Positions 41,374 to 51,041 of a stretch of 64,000 nt of DNA are shown here, piece after piece (positions within the stretch are counted from its first letter, which is position 1; the number at the start of each line of letters is the position of its first letter). A model generated the notes under the pieces. It saw only the letters and a list, made by a program, of their open reading frames with translations. It was not told the DNA's origin and did not search any database. Source of the DNA: Acidobacteriota bacterium (lineage in GTDB: Bacteria > Acidobacteriota > Terriglobia > 20CM-2-55-15); the NCBI GenBank assembly GCA_022821145.1, contig JAJEEE010000067.1:47167-111166 (forward strand). Direction: 5' to 3'. The translations under genes were made by a program, and so were the position numbers.

Positions 41374-44300
41374 ATGAACATGAGCCCACCGGACGCCGAA
41401 CGGGCGGCGGGAGCGGACGCCGGGGCGAAGACCGGGCTGATCGCCTACTTCGCGCGGAATTCCGTCGCCGCCAACCTGCTCATGCTGCTCTTCGTCGCCG
41501 GCGGCGTGGCGGCGGCGTCGCGGCTTGTCGTCCAGAACTTCCCGGAACTCGATCTCCGCACCGTCGCCGTGACCGTGAGCGCGCCCGGCGCGTCCTCGCA
41601 GGAAGTCGAGGAGGACATCAACCGCCGCGTCGAGCAGAGCGTGATCGGGCTGCCCGGCGTCGAGCGTGTCGTGGCCACCGCGACCGAGGGTTTCGGCCGG
41701 ATCCACGTCGAGCTCGCCACGTTCGCGGACGCCGACGCGGTGCTGGACGACGTTCAGAACGCCGTGAACAGCATCGAGAACTTCCCTCCGCTGAACGCCG
41801 AACGGCCCGAGGTGAAGCTGCGGCGGGGGGCCGTCGAAGTCATGACGCTGGCCGTGTCGTCCCCGGTGGCGGGTGAGGACGCGCTGCGGACCGCGGCCGA
41901 GGACGTGCGCAGCGCGCTGCTCGAGTTGCCGTCCATTTCGCAGGTCCGCCTGATGGGCGCGCGCGACCGCGAGATCGTGATCGAGCTGAGCGAGGAGGAG
42001 CTGCGCCGCAACGACCTCTCCATCGCCCAGGTCGCCGCCGCCGCCCAGCGCGCGTCGCTCAACCTCACGTTCGGAGAGTTGCGGACCGAGTCCGGCGGCG
42101 TAGTCCTGCACACGGTCGCCAAGCGCACGATCGGCGAGGAGTTCGAGGACATTCCCGTCATCACGCGGCTCGACGGTACGATCGTCACGCTCGGCGACGT
42201 GGCGGTCATTCGGGACGGGTTCGTCGACGAGGACATCGTCACGCGGTTCAACGGCACGCCCGCGGTGCTGGTTCGGGTGGATGCGACCGAGCGGCAGTCC
42301 ATCGTCGATATGGCCGAAGACATCCGGGGTTGGCTCGCCGGCTACGAGCCCCCACAGGATGTCGCCGTGGGGGTCTGGAGCGATCCGAACGAGGCGGCCC
42401 TGGCGCGGCTGTCGGGAATCGCGCGGAACGGCGTGCTCGGCGCGATTCTGGTCTTCGCGCTGCTCGTGCTCGTCTTCGACCTGCGGGCCGCGGTGTGGGT
42501 GACGTTGGGCATCCCGTTCTCGTTCATCGGCTCTCTGCTCTTTTTCGGTCCGGCGAACCTGACGCTGGACATCGGCACGATGATCGGTTTCTTCCTGATG
42601 ATCGGCCTGGTCGTGGACGACGCCCTGGTCGTCGGCGAGAGCATCGCCGCGGAACGCGACCGCGGCAAGACCGGCGCGGCGGCGGCCGTGGCGGGCGTGC
42701 GCGCGGTGGCGGGTCCCATCACGATCGGCGCGTGCACGACGGTCCTGGCCTTCCTGCCGTTCCTTTTCGTCACGCCGACCGCATACCAGTTGGTCAACGT
42801 CTTTCCGTGGGTCGCGTTATTCGTGCTGACGGTGTCGCTGATCGAGGCGTGCCTCATCCTTCCGGCGCATCTCGCGCACGATGGACGATGGAGCCTGTGG
42901 CCGTTGACCGCGATCCAGAATCGCTTAGGCGGCTGGATCGAAGTCGTCCGGGAACGGACGGTGGTGCCGGCGGCGTCCTGGGCCGTGCAGCATGTCGGGG
43001 CGACGCTCGGCGCCGGCGCCGCGCTCGTCGTCTTCGCGCTGTTGCTGGTGCGCTTCGAAGCGGTGCGGGTCATCATCTTCGACGCGCAGGTGGGCGTTCC
43101 CGACAACGTCCAGGTGGATCTTCACATGCCGGTCGGCACGCCGTTCGAGGTGACGCAGGCCGCGGCGGAGGACGTTGCCGAAGTGGCGTACGGGCTGAAC
43201 GCGCAGCTTCCCGGTGAATCGATCCAGGCCGTCAGCGTGCTCGTCGGCAACCTCGCGCTCGCGCAGTCTGTCGACGGGGAGGGGACCGGTCCCCACCTGG
43301 CGTCGGTGAGAGCGCATCTCAACGCACGGCCGGTCCACGGCGCGTCGCCCGCCGAGATCGAGCGGGCGTGGCGCGAAGCCATCGGCGACGTGTCGTACCT
43401 GGAGACCATCGAGTTCCAGACCTCGCGCATCCGGACGCGCCCGGGCGTCGCCTACGCGTTCAAGCACGACGATGCGGATATTCTTCAGGAGGCGGTGGCC
43501 GAGACGGCCGACTACCTGGCCGCCATGCCCGGCGTGTTCCAGATCTCCGACAGCCTGGCGTCGGGCAAACGGCACCTGCAGATCCAGATCACCCCGGCCG
43601 GCGAGGCCGCCGGACTGACTCCCGCGGCGGTCGGGACGCAGTTGCGCGGCAACTTCCACGGCTTGGAAGTGCAGCGGATCCAGCGGGGCCATGAAGAGAT
43701 CAAGGTCACGGTCCGATACCCCGAAGACCGGCGGCGGAACCTGCGGGAGCTGACGCGTGAGCGCGTTCGCCGCGCCGGCGGAGGCGAGATGCCGCTGTCC
43801 ACGGTGGCGAGTCTGATCGAGACGCGCGAGGTGGCGACGCTGACGCGCATCGACGGCCGGCAGGCGGCGCTGGTCAGCGGGCGGGCGGATCCCGCGGTGG
43901 TGACGCCCATTCAGGCGCGGCGCCAGATCGAGGGGGAGTTCTTTCCCGGCCTGCTCGACCGGCACCCGGGCCTCCGGATCGAGCCCGACGCCGGCGTGCG
44001 CGACGAACGGGACATGCTGGAGACGATGGTCTTCCTGGTGCCGGTCGTGCTGATCGCGATGTACGCGCTGATGGCGGCGTTTCTTCGCAGCTACTGGAAG
44101 CCGTTGGTGGCCGTCGCCGGTTTCCCTCTCTCCTTCGCCGGCGCCGTTCTGGGGCACTGGGTGCTCGGTTGGGAACTGTCGGCGATGTCGCTGTTCGGCC
44201 TGGTCGCCGTGTTCGGCGTCGTGGTGAACGACGCGCTCGTACTATTGGACCGTTACAACACGATCCGGCGCGAGAACGCGATGATCCCGGCCATCGCGGC

Positions 44301-44517
44301 GGCCACGGCGGCCACGCGCCACCGATTCCGGGCCGTCTTCCTGACCAGCATCACGACGCTGCTCGGGTTGTCGCCGCTGCTCTACGAACGCGGCGACGAC
44401 CTGCTGTTCGTCGTCCCGTTCGTCGTCAGCATGGTGGGCGGCATCGTGTTGTCGGGCGTGTTCATCCTGTTCGTCCTGCCCGGGCTGATCATGGTCGCCG
44501 AGGCGGGGCGGGAGTAA
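41374..44517 (+). CDS. RND-family efflux permease (AcrB/MdtC-like)
   Basis: A 1047-residue inner-membrane transporter, started at ATG 41374 after GAGGGAG. It has the two-fold RND layout of 12 TM segments and two large periplasmic loops. TM1 is SVAANLLMLLFVAGGVAAAS. The TM4 motif is GFFLMIGLVVDDALVVGESI, with the paired Asp of the proton relay; the TM10 counterpart is LVAVFGVVVNDALVLLDRY. The porter-domain signature VSAPGASSQEVEEDINRRVE is near the N-terminus. It exports drugs or other amphiphiles using the proton gradient, in complex with the adaptor encoded just upstream. Confidence 0.93.
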   Translation: MNMSPPDAERAAGADAGAKTGLIAYFARNSVAANLLMLLFVAGGVAAASRLVVQNFPELDLRTVAVTVSAPGASSQEVEEDINRRVEQSVIGLPGVERVVATATEGFGRIHVELATFADADAVLDDVQNAVNSIENFPPLNAERPEVKLRRGAVEVMTLAVSSPVAGEDALRTAAEDVRSALLELPSISQVRLMGARDREIVIELSEEELRRNDLSIAQVAAAAQRASLNLTFGELRTESGGVVLHTVAKRTIGEEFEDIPVITRLDGTIVTLGDVAVIRDGFVDEDIVTRFNGTPAVLVRVDATERQSIVDMAEDIRGWLAGYEPPQDVAVGVWSDPNEAALARLSGIARNGVLGAILVFALLVLVFDLRAAVWVTLGIPFSFIGSLLFFGPANLTLDIGTMIGFFLMIGLVVDDALVVGESIAAERDRGKTGAAAAVAGVRAVAGPITIGACTTVLAFLPFLFVTPTAYQLVNVFPWVALFVLTVSLIEACLILPAHLAHDGRWSLWPLTAIQNRLGGWIEVVRERTVVPAASWAVQHVGATLGAGAALVVFALLLVRFEAVRVIIFDAQVGVPDNVQVDLHMPVGTPFEVTQAAAEDVAEVAYGLNAQLPGESIQAVSVLVGNLALAQSVDGEGTGPHLASVRAHLNARPVHGASPAEIERAWREAIGDVSYLETIEFQTSRIRTRPGVAYAFKHDDADILQEAVAETADYLAAMPGVFQISDSLASGKRHLQIQITPAGEAAGLTPAAVGTQLRGNFHGLEVQRIQRGHEEIKVTVRYPEDRRRNLRELTRERVRRAGGGEMPLSTVASLIETREVATLTRIDGRQAALVSGRADPAVVTPIQARRQIEGEFFPGLLDRHPGLRIEPDAGVRDERDMLETMVFLVPVVLIAMYALMAAFLRSYWKPLVAVAGFPLSFAGAVLGHWVLGWELSAMSLFGLVAVFGVVVNDALVLLDRYNTIRRENAMIPAIAAATAATRHRFRAVFLTSITTLLGLSPLLYERGDDLLFVVPFVVSMVGGIVLSGVFILFVLPGLIMVAEAGRE

Positions 44518-44590
44518 TTCCGAACACCGTTCACTGCAAACGCCCCGCCATTCGGACGTCAAGCGTGTAGCTCTGGCGTAAAATCGTCGT

Positions 44591-45754
44591 ATGTCGGTGA
44601 TGTTTCCGATGGTACTCGGGTGCGCCGCGTGGCTGACTCAGGGAACGCCGCCCGCCTACGTGGAGCGCGGGGATGCGGTCGAAGCGCAGTTTCGGGCCCA
44701 TGCGGTCCGGCTCGAGGCGTTCTTCGACCGCCTGCGCGAGGCCGTCGCGCGGTCGGCGCCGGAGTGGTTGCCGGAACTTGAGGCCGAGGATCCACCCCCG
44801 GAACCCGGCGTTCACGGCTACCAGCTTTTGCCCGACATCGTGGACGAGGCCGATGCGTCGCGCCGCACGTCCGTCTCCACCTTTTCCTACAGTTGGCCCA
44901 TCACCGAGGTCTACATCCAGGGCGAGGCGCGCAAGCTGGATGCGGCCGAGAGCCGTTTCGACGAAGCCGCCGCCGCCGGGCCGCGCATCCGCGCCGTTCT
45001 GCGGGACTCCATCGACCTGTACCGCGCGCTGGTCGACGACCTGGAGACCATCGACCAGTACGTGCAGTACAACCGCTTCTGGCAGCGCGCGATCGTGGAC
45101 GACCGCGTCCGCTTCGACCGGATGACGGCGTTGTACGACACGCTGGCGGCGGGAACGTCCGGCGACACGAACGACGCCGTCGCCGAGTTGCTGGGCCGGC
45201 CCGACGTTCCCGCCTTCGTCGCCGCCGAGGGGTCGGCCGGCGGGACGCCGGTACTGGGACTGCCGGTTTACACCGACATCGCGGACGACGCGTTCCTGGA
45301 CCGGGTGGAGGCCGGCGTCGAGGCCATGTGGCGGGTGGAGGGCGCCGGGACGCTCGACGTGCGTTTTCGGCGGCTTCCGGCGGGGCGGCTCTATGCCGGC
45401 GGCCGCGCGCCCGACGTCGGGGACCCGATCGATCTCGCGGCGCACGCCGCCCGGTTTCCCGGCGACGGCGCCGTGTTGACCACGGGCGCCGAGAGCACGC
45501 ACGGGTTCGTGGGACGCTACGTCGCCCTGGGGCCGGGGTCCGTCACGGTGCGCACGCTGGCGCACGAGTTCGGGCACGTGCTGGGTTTCGTCGACGGGTA
45601 TCTCCGCGGCTACCGCAACCTCGGCGACGACGGGTTCGAGATACTCGAATGGACCTCGGGGTTCGACGACATCATGAGCGCCCCGCGCGAGGGACGGGTC
45701 TTGCGGGCCCATTTCGAGCGCATGATCGAGGCGATCGAGGGAAGGGGGGAGTAG
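44591..45754 (+). CDS. Snapalysin-like zinc metalloprotease, exported
   Basis: A 387-residue protein with a short hydrophobic N-terminus (MSVMFPMVLGCAAWLTQG) that could be an export signal or lipoprotein lipobox (VLGC). The C-terminal part has the metzincin-type site TLAHEFGHVLGFVDGYL, with two His and an Asp as zinc ligands as in snapalysins, and a Met-turn (FDDIMSAP) about 25 residues later. The N-terminal 200 residues are helical and unrecognised. It is probably an extracytoplasmic peptidase. The following cfa gene starts 43 bp later, and nothing links the two functionally. Confidence 0.7.
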   Translation: MSVMFPMVLGCAAWLTQGTPPAYVERGDAVEAQFRAHAVRLEAFFDRLREAVARSAPEWLPELEAEDPPPEPGVHGYQLLPDIVDEADASRRTSVSTFSYSWPITEVYIQGEARKLDAAESRFDEAAAAGPRIRAVLRDSIDLYRALVDDLETIDQYVQYNRFWQRAIVDDRVRFDRMTALYDTLAAGTSGDTNDAVAELLGRPDVPAFVAAEGSAGGTPVLGLPVYTDIADDAFLDRVEAGVEAMWRVEGAGTLDVRFRRLPAGRLYAGGRAPDVGDPIDLAAHAARFPGDGAVLTTGAESTHGFVGRYVALGPGSVTVRTLAHEFGHVLGFVDGYLRGYRNLGDDGFEILEWTSGFDDIMSAPREGRVLRAHFERMIEAIEGRGE

Positions 45755-45797
45755 GTTGGAGGCGGCCGGCGGCGACCGGCCGCCGTTGGAGGGTCCG

Positions 45798-46961
45798 ATG
45801 CGAGTCATTCCATTGCCTGCGAAGAACGCGGCATCCGGTTCCCGGTCGCGGGTCGAGGCCATGGTCCGGCGCGTGCTCGAGTCCGTGGACGTGGCGATCG
45901 GCGGCGACCGCCCCGGCGACATCCAGGTTCACGACCGCCGTTTCTATCGGCGCGTGCTGCGGGACGGGTCCGTCGGTCTGGGCGAGGCGTACATGGACGG
46001 ATGGTGGGACGCCGTCCGAATCGATGCCTTCATCGCCAAGTTGCTCGGGCGCGGCATCGACCGGTCCAACCCGGCGAGCTGGAGTCACCGAGTCCGGCGC
46101 TGGATCACGGAATTCCAGAATCGGCAAACGCGCCTACGCTCGCGCCTCAACGTCCGACACCACTACGACATCGGCAACGACCTGTACCAGGCCATGCTCG
46201 ATCGGCGCATGACCTATACGTGCGCCTACTGGAAGAACGCCGCCGACCTGGACACGGCGCAGGAGCACAAGCTGGACCGGGTCTGCCGCAAGCTCGGGTT
46301 GCAGCCCGGGATGAGGGTCCTGGACATCGGGTGCGGCTGGGGCAGCTTTGCCATCTATGCCGCCGAGAGGTACGGCGTCCACGTGACCGGGGTGACGTTG
46401 TCGCCCGACCAGGTGGCGCTCGGTCAGGAGCGGGCGCAGGGCCTGCCCGTCGAGATTCGCCTCGAGGACTACCGGGAGGGCGCGGGCCGCTACGATCGCG
46501 TCGTCTCCCTGGGCATGTTCGAGCACGTCGGCTACATGAACTACCGCACGTACATGAAGACGGCGCGCGACCGGTTGGCCCCGGACGGGCTGTTCCTGCT
46601 GCAGACCATCGCCGGCAACGCGTCGGTCCGGGCCATCGACCCGTGGATCGACCGCTACATCTTCCCGGGCGCCATGCTGCCGTCGGTTTCCCAGATCGGG
46701 GAGGCCGCCGAGGGCGTGTTCGTCGTCGAGGACGGGGAGAACTTCGGCCCCGACTACGACCGGACGCTCATGGCGTGGTTCGAGAACTTCGACGGCGCAT
46801 GGGACGACCTCAAGCGCCGTTACTCGGAACGCTTCTATCGCATGTGGAAGTACTACCTGCTTTGCTGCGCCGGCGGGTTCCGCAGCCGCCGGAACCAGCT
46901 CTGGCAGTTCGTCCTGGCTCCCGACGGCGCGGGGCCGGTGTCGCGTCTCGACTACCGTTAG
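45798..46961 (+). CDS. cfa: Cyclopropane-fatty-acyl-phospholipid synthase
   Basis: A 387-residue protein from ATG 45798, preceded by GGAGGG. A start at 45756 would add an unconserved leader. The N-terminal lipid-binding part reads QVHDRRFYRRVLRDGSVGLG, EAYMDGWWD. Then come HHYDIGNDLYQAMLDRRMTY, TCAYW, the SAM site GMRVLDIGCGWGSFAIYAAE, and VSLGMFEHVGYMNYRTYM. It transfers a methylene from SAM to cis double bonds of membrane phospholipids, usually in stationary phase or stress. The stop lies one base from the stop of the convergent tannase-family gene. Confidence 0.95.
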   Translation: MRVIPLPAKNAASGSRSRVEAMVRRVLESVDVAIGGDRPGDIQVHDRRFYRRVLRDGSVGLGEAYMDGWWDAVRIDAFIAKLLGRGIDRSNPASWSHRVRRWITEFQNRQTRLRSRLNVRHHYDIGNDLYQAMLDRRMTYTCAYWKNAADLDTAQEHKLDRVCRKLGLQPGMRVLDIGCGWGSFAIYAAERYGVHVTGVTLSPDQVALGQERAQGLPVEIRLEDYREGAGRYDRVVSLGMFEHVGYMNYRTYMKTARDRLAPDGLFLLQTIAGNASVRAIDPWIDRYIFPGAMLPSVSQIGEAAEGVFVVEDGENFGPDYDRTLMAWFENFDGAWDDLKRRYSERFYRMWKYYLLCCAGGFRSRRNQLWQFVLAPDGAGPVSRLDYR

Positions 46962-46962
46962 C

Positions 46963-48453
46963 CTACGGCGCCTCGCAGGTGAAGTTTCCCGCGTCGTTCG
47001 TCGAGCCGACGCCGGTGTAGCGGGCCACTTCCGGATAGCTGCAGAGCGGCCGGGTCATCCGAACCTGGCCGTCCTCGACCTTGGCGGCCCGGATACGGTC
47101 CGGGGCGACGCCGGACTCCACCCAGCGCTCCAGCGCGCCCAGGAAGTGCGCCTGGTCGGGGCCGACGCCGCCCCGGCAGTGGCCCACGCCCGGCATCATG
47201 AACAGGCGCATCCAGTCGTCCTGGCCGGGGCCCATCGCGTCCTGGACCGCGTTGTAGTACTGGATGCTGTTGATGGGCGTGGGCCCGGGATCGTTCCAAC
47301 CGTGGTACATGATCAGCTTGCCGCCCCGGGCCTTGAACTCGGTGAGGTCGGGATCGGTGGACTCGATGTAGCCGGCATTCTCCGTGACCCGCGCCAGGTC
47401 GGCGTCCAGGTCGAACGTCCGCCAGTCCCAGTCCGGATCCTGGTGTCCCAGGTAACGGAAGCTGTCGGTCGGCAGGTTCGGCGGCGCCGATCCCGGTTCC
47501 GGCATGCGCCAGCCCGTTTCGAACCCCCGTGCATGACCCGGGTAGACGAGTTCCCCGCCAGTGGTGAACACCGGCGAATAGGCGCGTTCGAGAGAGGCCA
47601 CCTGCCCCGGGGTCAGGCACATGTCGCCCCCGCCGGAGGCGCAGGCCAGCGACGACGGATCGAAACGGCACATTTCCGGGTTCTCGATCAGTCCGTCGGC
47701 CACGCCGTCGTCGGCGTCGCAGGTGTTCATGACGGCGTCGGCGATGGCCCGGATCTTTTCCGGCGGGACCCAGCGGCTCTCGTCTCCCAGGATCTCCATG
47801 TACTTCTGCGTCTGCGCCACGTGCAGGTGGTTGACGTTGTTGACCGGCGCTCCCACGATGATCCCGTCGAAGTCGGCCGGGTAGCGCTGAGCCTCCATCA
47901 GGCCCTGCCGGCCCCCCGTGGAACACCCGCTGTAATAGGACAGCCGCGGCGCCTGACCGTAGAATTCGCCGATGATCGCCTTGGACTGCACCGTCATCGT
48001 GTGCATCGCCCGGTACGCGAAGTCGACAACCGCCTCGGGGTTGCCCAGCGCGAAGGCGCCGCTGCCGCCCTCGTGGCCCGTGTCGTTCGACGCCGCGGCG
48101 TACCCTTCGGCCAGGCCGCCGGCCACGGCGGACAGGCTGATCGACCCGGCCCAGCCGCCGTTCCCCACGGCCAGGAACTTGCCGTTCCAGTTGTCGGTGG
48201 GAAGCCAGATCTCCATCTGGATGCGGGAACCGTCCACCGGCGTCAGCGTGACCCGCACGCGGCAGTGTTCCGGCAGCATGGGGCCCGTCCGCGTCTGCCC
48301 GCCGAATCCCTGCGTCACGTAGGGTCCCGCCGCGTGCAGCTCGGCGGACGTGATCGTCGCGCCGGGGAGGGCGTGGGAACCCAGCTCCTGGCAGGGCGAG
48401 GCCTGGAGCGCGGCGAACAACGTCGTCGAAACCAAGAGAGCCGTACTGGCCAT
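46963..48453 (-). CDS. Tannase/feruloyl esterase family protein, exported
   Basis: A 496-residue alpha/beta hydrolase of the fungal-tannase/feruloyl esterase family. After a signal peptide (MASTALLVSTTLFAALQAS) come IQMEIWLPTDNWNGKFLAVG, NGGWAGSI, the nucleophile elbow YYSGCSTGGRQGLMEAQRYP with the catalytic Ser and paired Cys, a calcium-loop segment (NTCDADDGVADGLIENPEMC), and the Asp and His in the last third (YHGWNDPGPTP, MMPGVGHCRGGVGPDQAHFL). It cleaves phenolic or aromatic esters from plant or algal material. It is divergent from the TonB receptor gene. Confidence 0.92.
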   Translation of the reverse strand: MASTALLVSTTLFAALQASPCQELGSHALPGATITSAELHAAGPYVTQGFGGQTRTGPMLPEHCRVRVTLTPVDGSRIQMEIWLPTDNWNGKFLAVGNGGWAGSISLSAVAGGLAEGYAAASNDTGHEGGSGAFALGNPEAVVDFAYRAMHTMTVQSKAIIGEFYGQAPRLSYYSGCSTGGRQGLMEAQRYPADFDGIIVGAPVNNVNHLHVAQTQKYMEILGDESRWVPPEKIRAIADAVMNTCDADDGVADGLIENPEMCRFDPSSLACASGGGDMCLTPGQVASLERAYSPVFTTGGELVYPGHARGFETGWRMPEPGSAPPNLPTDSFRYLGHQDPDWDWRTFDLDADLARVTENAGYIESTDPDLTEFKARGGKLIMYHGWNDPGPTPINSIQYYNAVQDAMGPGQDDWMRLFMMPGVGHCRGGVGPDQAHFLGALERWVESGVAPDRIRAAKVEDGQVRMTRPLCSYPEVARYTGVGSTNDAGNFTCEAP

Positions 48454-48560
48454 GGCGATGCCTCCTGAATCGGTTGTGTAATCAGACCACAGGTCCGCGC
48501 GCTTTGCCAGATACGGCGTGCTAAGATGCTGAAATTCCTGAAGGAGAGCGCGTTCCGGGA

Positions 48561-51014
48561 ATGATCAAGCCCCTATGGCGGACGTTGGGCCTCGCCGTGA
48601 TGCTGGCGGCTTCGGCCGCGGCGCAGATCCGGGAAGGCGAAGTGCGCGTGGCCGTTCGCGACTCGGACGGACTGATCGTCCCCGCGCGCGTCGAGCTGTC
48701 GGGGCGAAACCCGGTGTTCGAGGCCGCCGCCGAGGTCGGACTGGACGGGCAGGTTCGCCTTCAACGGATTCCTTTCGGGGCGCATGTCCTCAGCGTCCGT
48801 CAACCGGGTTTCGCCGACCACGTTGAGGTCGTCGAAGTACGTTCCGCTGTACCGCTGGAGCTTTCCGTCGTCCTCGGGATTCCGGGCGTCGCCGCGGCGG
48901 TGACGGTCACCGGCGCCGCGCCGCTCGTGGACCCGGCCGAGCCGGCGGCCGTCATGCAGGTGGGGCGCCTTCGGCTCGAGGAGGCGGCGGGAACCACGCT
49001 CGGCCGGAGCGCCGTGAACGTGGTGACGACGCTGCCCGGCTGGCTGCTCGAAGCCAACGCCGTATTGCATCCGCGCGGCTCGGAATATGACACGCAGTAC
49101 GTCGTGGACGGGATGCCGGTGTACGACAACCGGTCCATCGGTTTCGCGCCGGCGTTCGAGTCCAGCGAGTTCGAATCCGTCAACGTGATGACGGCGGGGA
49201 TGCCCGCCGAGTACGGACGCCGGCTCGGAGGCGTAATCGCGCTCGATACACGGCGCGTGGGGGCGGTCGGGAACCGCACCGAGTTCGGCATGCGCGGCGG
49301 CAGCTTCGGCAACGCCGGCGGCTCGTTGCGCCACCAGTTCAGCACGGCGCGGACGTCGGTATCCATCGGAGGCCAGGGCGGCATGACCGACCGTTACCTG
49401 GACCCGCCGTCCGTGGAGAACTTCACCAACAAGGGGACATCGGGCGCATTCAACTTCCGGGTGGATCGGGACGTGTCCGTCCGCGACCGTCTCAGCGTCT
49501 ACCTTCGTTCCAGCGAGACGCGGTTCCTGGTTCCCAACGACCGCCTCCAGCAGGCCGCCGGCCAGCGGCAGGACCGGTTCTCGGGAGAGACGGCGTTCCA
49601 GGCGCATTACCACCGGACGTTCAACCCGCGCACGCTCGGCAGCTTCCGCTTCATGTACCGCGACCTGTCGGCGTTGTTGTGGAGCAACCCGCGATCCACG
49701 CCGGTTCGCGTAGAACAGGACCGCGGATTCCAGGAAGCGGTGTTCGTGGCCGATCTGACCGTCGAGGGTGAGGGCCACACGCTCAAGCTTGGCGGAGACT
49801 TCCGTTCGAACCGGGTGCGCGAGGAATTCCGGTTCGGCGAGCCCGACGAATTTCCCGGCTTCGATCTCGACTTCCGCGACCGGCGGACGAACCGCGACGT
49901 CTCCCTGTTCGTCCAGGAGCACATCCGGTGGGGCAACTTCGCCGCGAACATCGGCGTGCGGTACGACGGCTACGACTTCCTCATCGAGGACACGGCCGTG
50001 AGCCCCCGTATCGGGTTGAGCTACTGGATCCCGCAGGCGGACCTGCAGCTTCGCGCCTCCTACGACCGGGTCTTCCAGCCGCCGCCGATGGAGAACCTGC
50101 TGTTGAGCAGCGCGGCCGACCGGCTGCGCGGCGTCGAGGGCGTCGAGGAGTCCGTGCCGGTGCCCGCCTCGCGGGCGAACTTCTTCGAGGTCGGTCTCCG
50201 GAAGCCGTTCCTCGACGTGTTCCGCGTCGACGTGACCCACTTCTGGCGGACGTTCCGGAACATGATCGACGACGACGTCTTCCTGAACACCGGACTGTCG
50301 TTTCCGATCACGTTCGACACGGCCCGCGTGCAGGGGACCGAGGTGCGACTGGACATGCCCGCCTGGGGGCGCGTCTCGTCGTCGGTGAGCTACTCCAACA
50401 TGATCGGCTGGGTCACGTCGCCGGTGACCGGCGGGCTGTTCATCGAAGGCGGGGAGGCCGAGGAGCTGAGGGATCCGGGCTCGCGTTTCGCGATCAGCCA
50501 GGACCAGCGGAACACGTTGTCCGCGCTGATGCGGGTGGAGGTCCACGACCGGGTCTGGTTCTCGACCGGCGTCGCTTACGGCAGCGGGCTGCCGTTCGAG
50601 GTCGAGGACGATGACGACGACGATGACGACGGGGACGATGACGATCTCGATGACATGGATCTGGACGATGACATGGACATCGATGAAGACATGGATCGGG
50701 ACGACGATTTCGACATGGACGACGGCATGGACATGGGCGATGACATGGACATGGGCGATGACGACCTTCAGCCGATTCCGCAGGCCATTCTGGACCGGAT
50801 CAACTTCCAGCGCCAGCGCATCCGGGCCAACTTCAGCCTGGACCTCTCGCTGGGCATTCGAGCCTGGGAACGACAGGACCGTTCCGTCACCGTGCAGTTC
50901 GACCTGCGGAACGCTACCGACCATCTGAACGTGATCAACTTCAGCGGCGCGTTCTCCGGCACGGCGCTGGGAACGGGACGCATGTTCACGGTCCAGACCC
51001 GGATCCGCTTCTGA
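48561..51014 (+). CDS. TonB-dependent outer-membrane receptor with Asp/Met-rich loop
   Basis: An 817-residue receptor. Signal peptide MIKPLWRTLGLAVMLAASAA, then a carboxypeptidase-regulatory-like domain (about 25-110), a plug domain (YVVDGMPVYDNRSIGFAPAF, MPAEYGRRLGGVIAL) and a beta-barrel ending in the aromatic TVQTRIRF. Near the C-terminus, at about residues 682-735, a tract of almost only Asp, Met, Gly and Glu interrupts the barrel, most likely in an outer loop. It should import a large ligand using TonB energy. It is divergent from the tannase-family gene, so the ligand might be an aromatic ester or glycan; that link is weak. Confidence 0.88.
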   Translation: MIKPLWRTLGLAVMLAASAAAQIREGEVRVAVRDSDGLIVPARVELSGRNPVFEAAAEVGLDGQVRLQRIPFGAHVLSVRQPGFADHVEVVEVRSAVPLELSVVLGIPGVAAAVTVTGAAPLVDPAEPAAVMQVGRLRLEEAAGTTLGRSAVNVVTTLPGWLLEANAVLHPRGSEYDTQYVVDGMPVYDNRSIGFAPAFESSEFESVNVMTAGMPAEYGRRLGGVIALDTRRVGAVGNRTEFGMRGGSFGNAGGSLRHQFSTARTSVSIGGQGGMTDRYLDPPSVENFTNKGTSGAFNFRVDRDVSVRDRLSVYLRSSETRFLVPNDRLQQAAGQRQDRFSGETAFQAHYHRTFNPRTLGSFRFMYRDLSALLWSNPRSTPVRVEQDRGFQEAVFVADLTVEGEGHTLKLGGDFRSNRVREEFRFGEPDEFPGFDLDFRDRRTNRDVSLFVQEHIRWGNFAANIGVRYDGYDFLIEDTAVSPRIGLSYWIPQADLQLRASYDRVFQPPPMENLLLSSAADRLRGVEGVEESVPVPASRANFFEVGLRKPFLDVFRVDVTHFWRTFRNMIDDDVFLNTGLSFPITFDTARVQGTEVRLDMPAWGRVSSSVSYSNMIGWVTSPVTGGLFIEGGEAEELRDPGSRFAISQDQRNTLSALMRVEVHDRVWFSTGVAYGSGLPFEVEDDDDDDDDGDDDDLDDMDLDDDMDIDEDMDRDDDFDMDDGMDMGDDMDMGDDDLQPIPQAILDRINFQRQRIRANFSLDLSLGIRAWERQDRSVTVQFDLRNATDHLNVINFSGAFSGTALGTGRMFTVQTRIRF
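50727..50762 (+). repeat. Perfect 18-bp tandem repeat inside the TonB receptor gene
   Basis: The unit ATGGACATGGGCGATGAC occurs twice, back to back and without mismatch, and encodes MDMGDD twice. It lies in a longer run of degenerate GAC/GAT/ATG codons from 50604 to 50770. The perfect repeat suggests recent slippage and length variation of the Asp/Met tract. Confidence 0.9.
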
Positions 51015-51041
51015 CCGGCGTCAGGGGGGCGGCCCCGGAGG

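Noticed and set aside
48573..50924. 783-codon minus-strand open frame
   Set aside because: Mirror of the TonB receptor gene. The repeated HVHVIAHVHA-like segment is just the Asp/Met tract read backwards.
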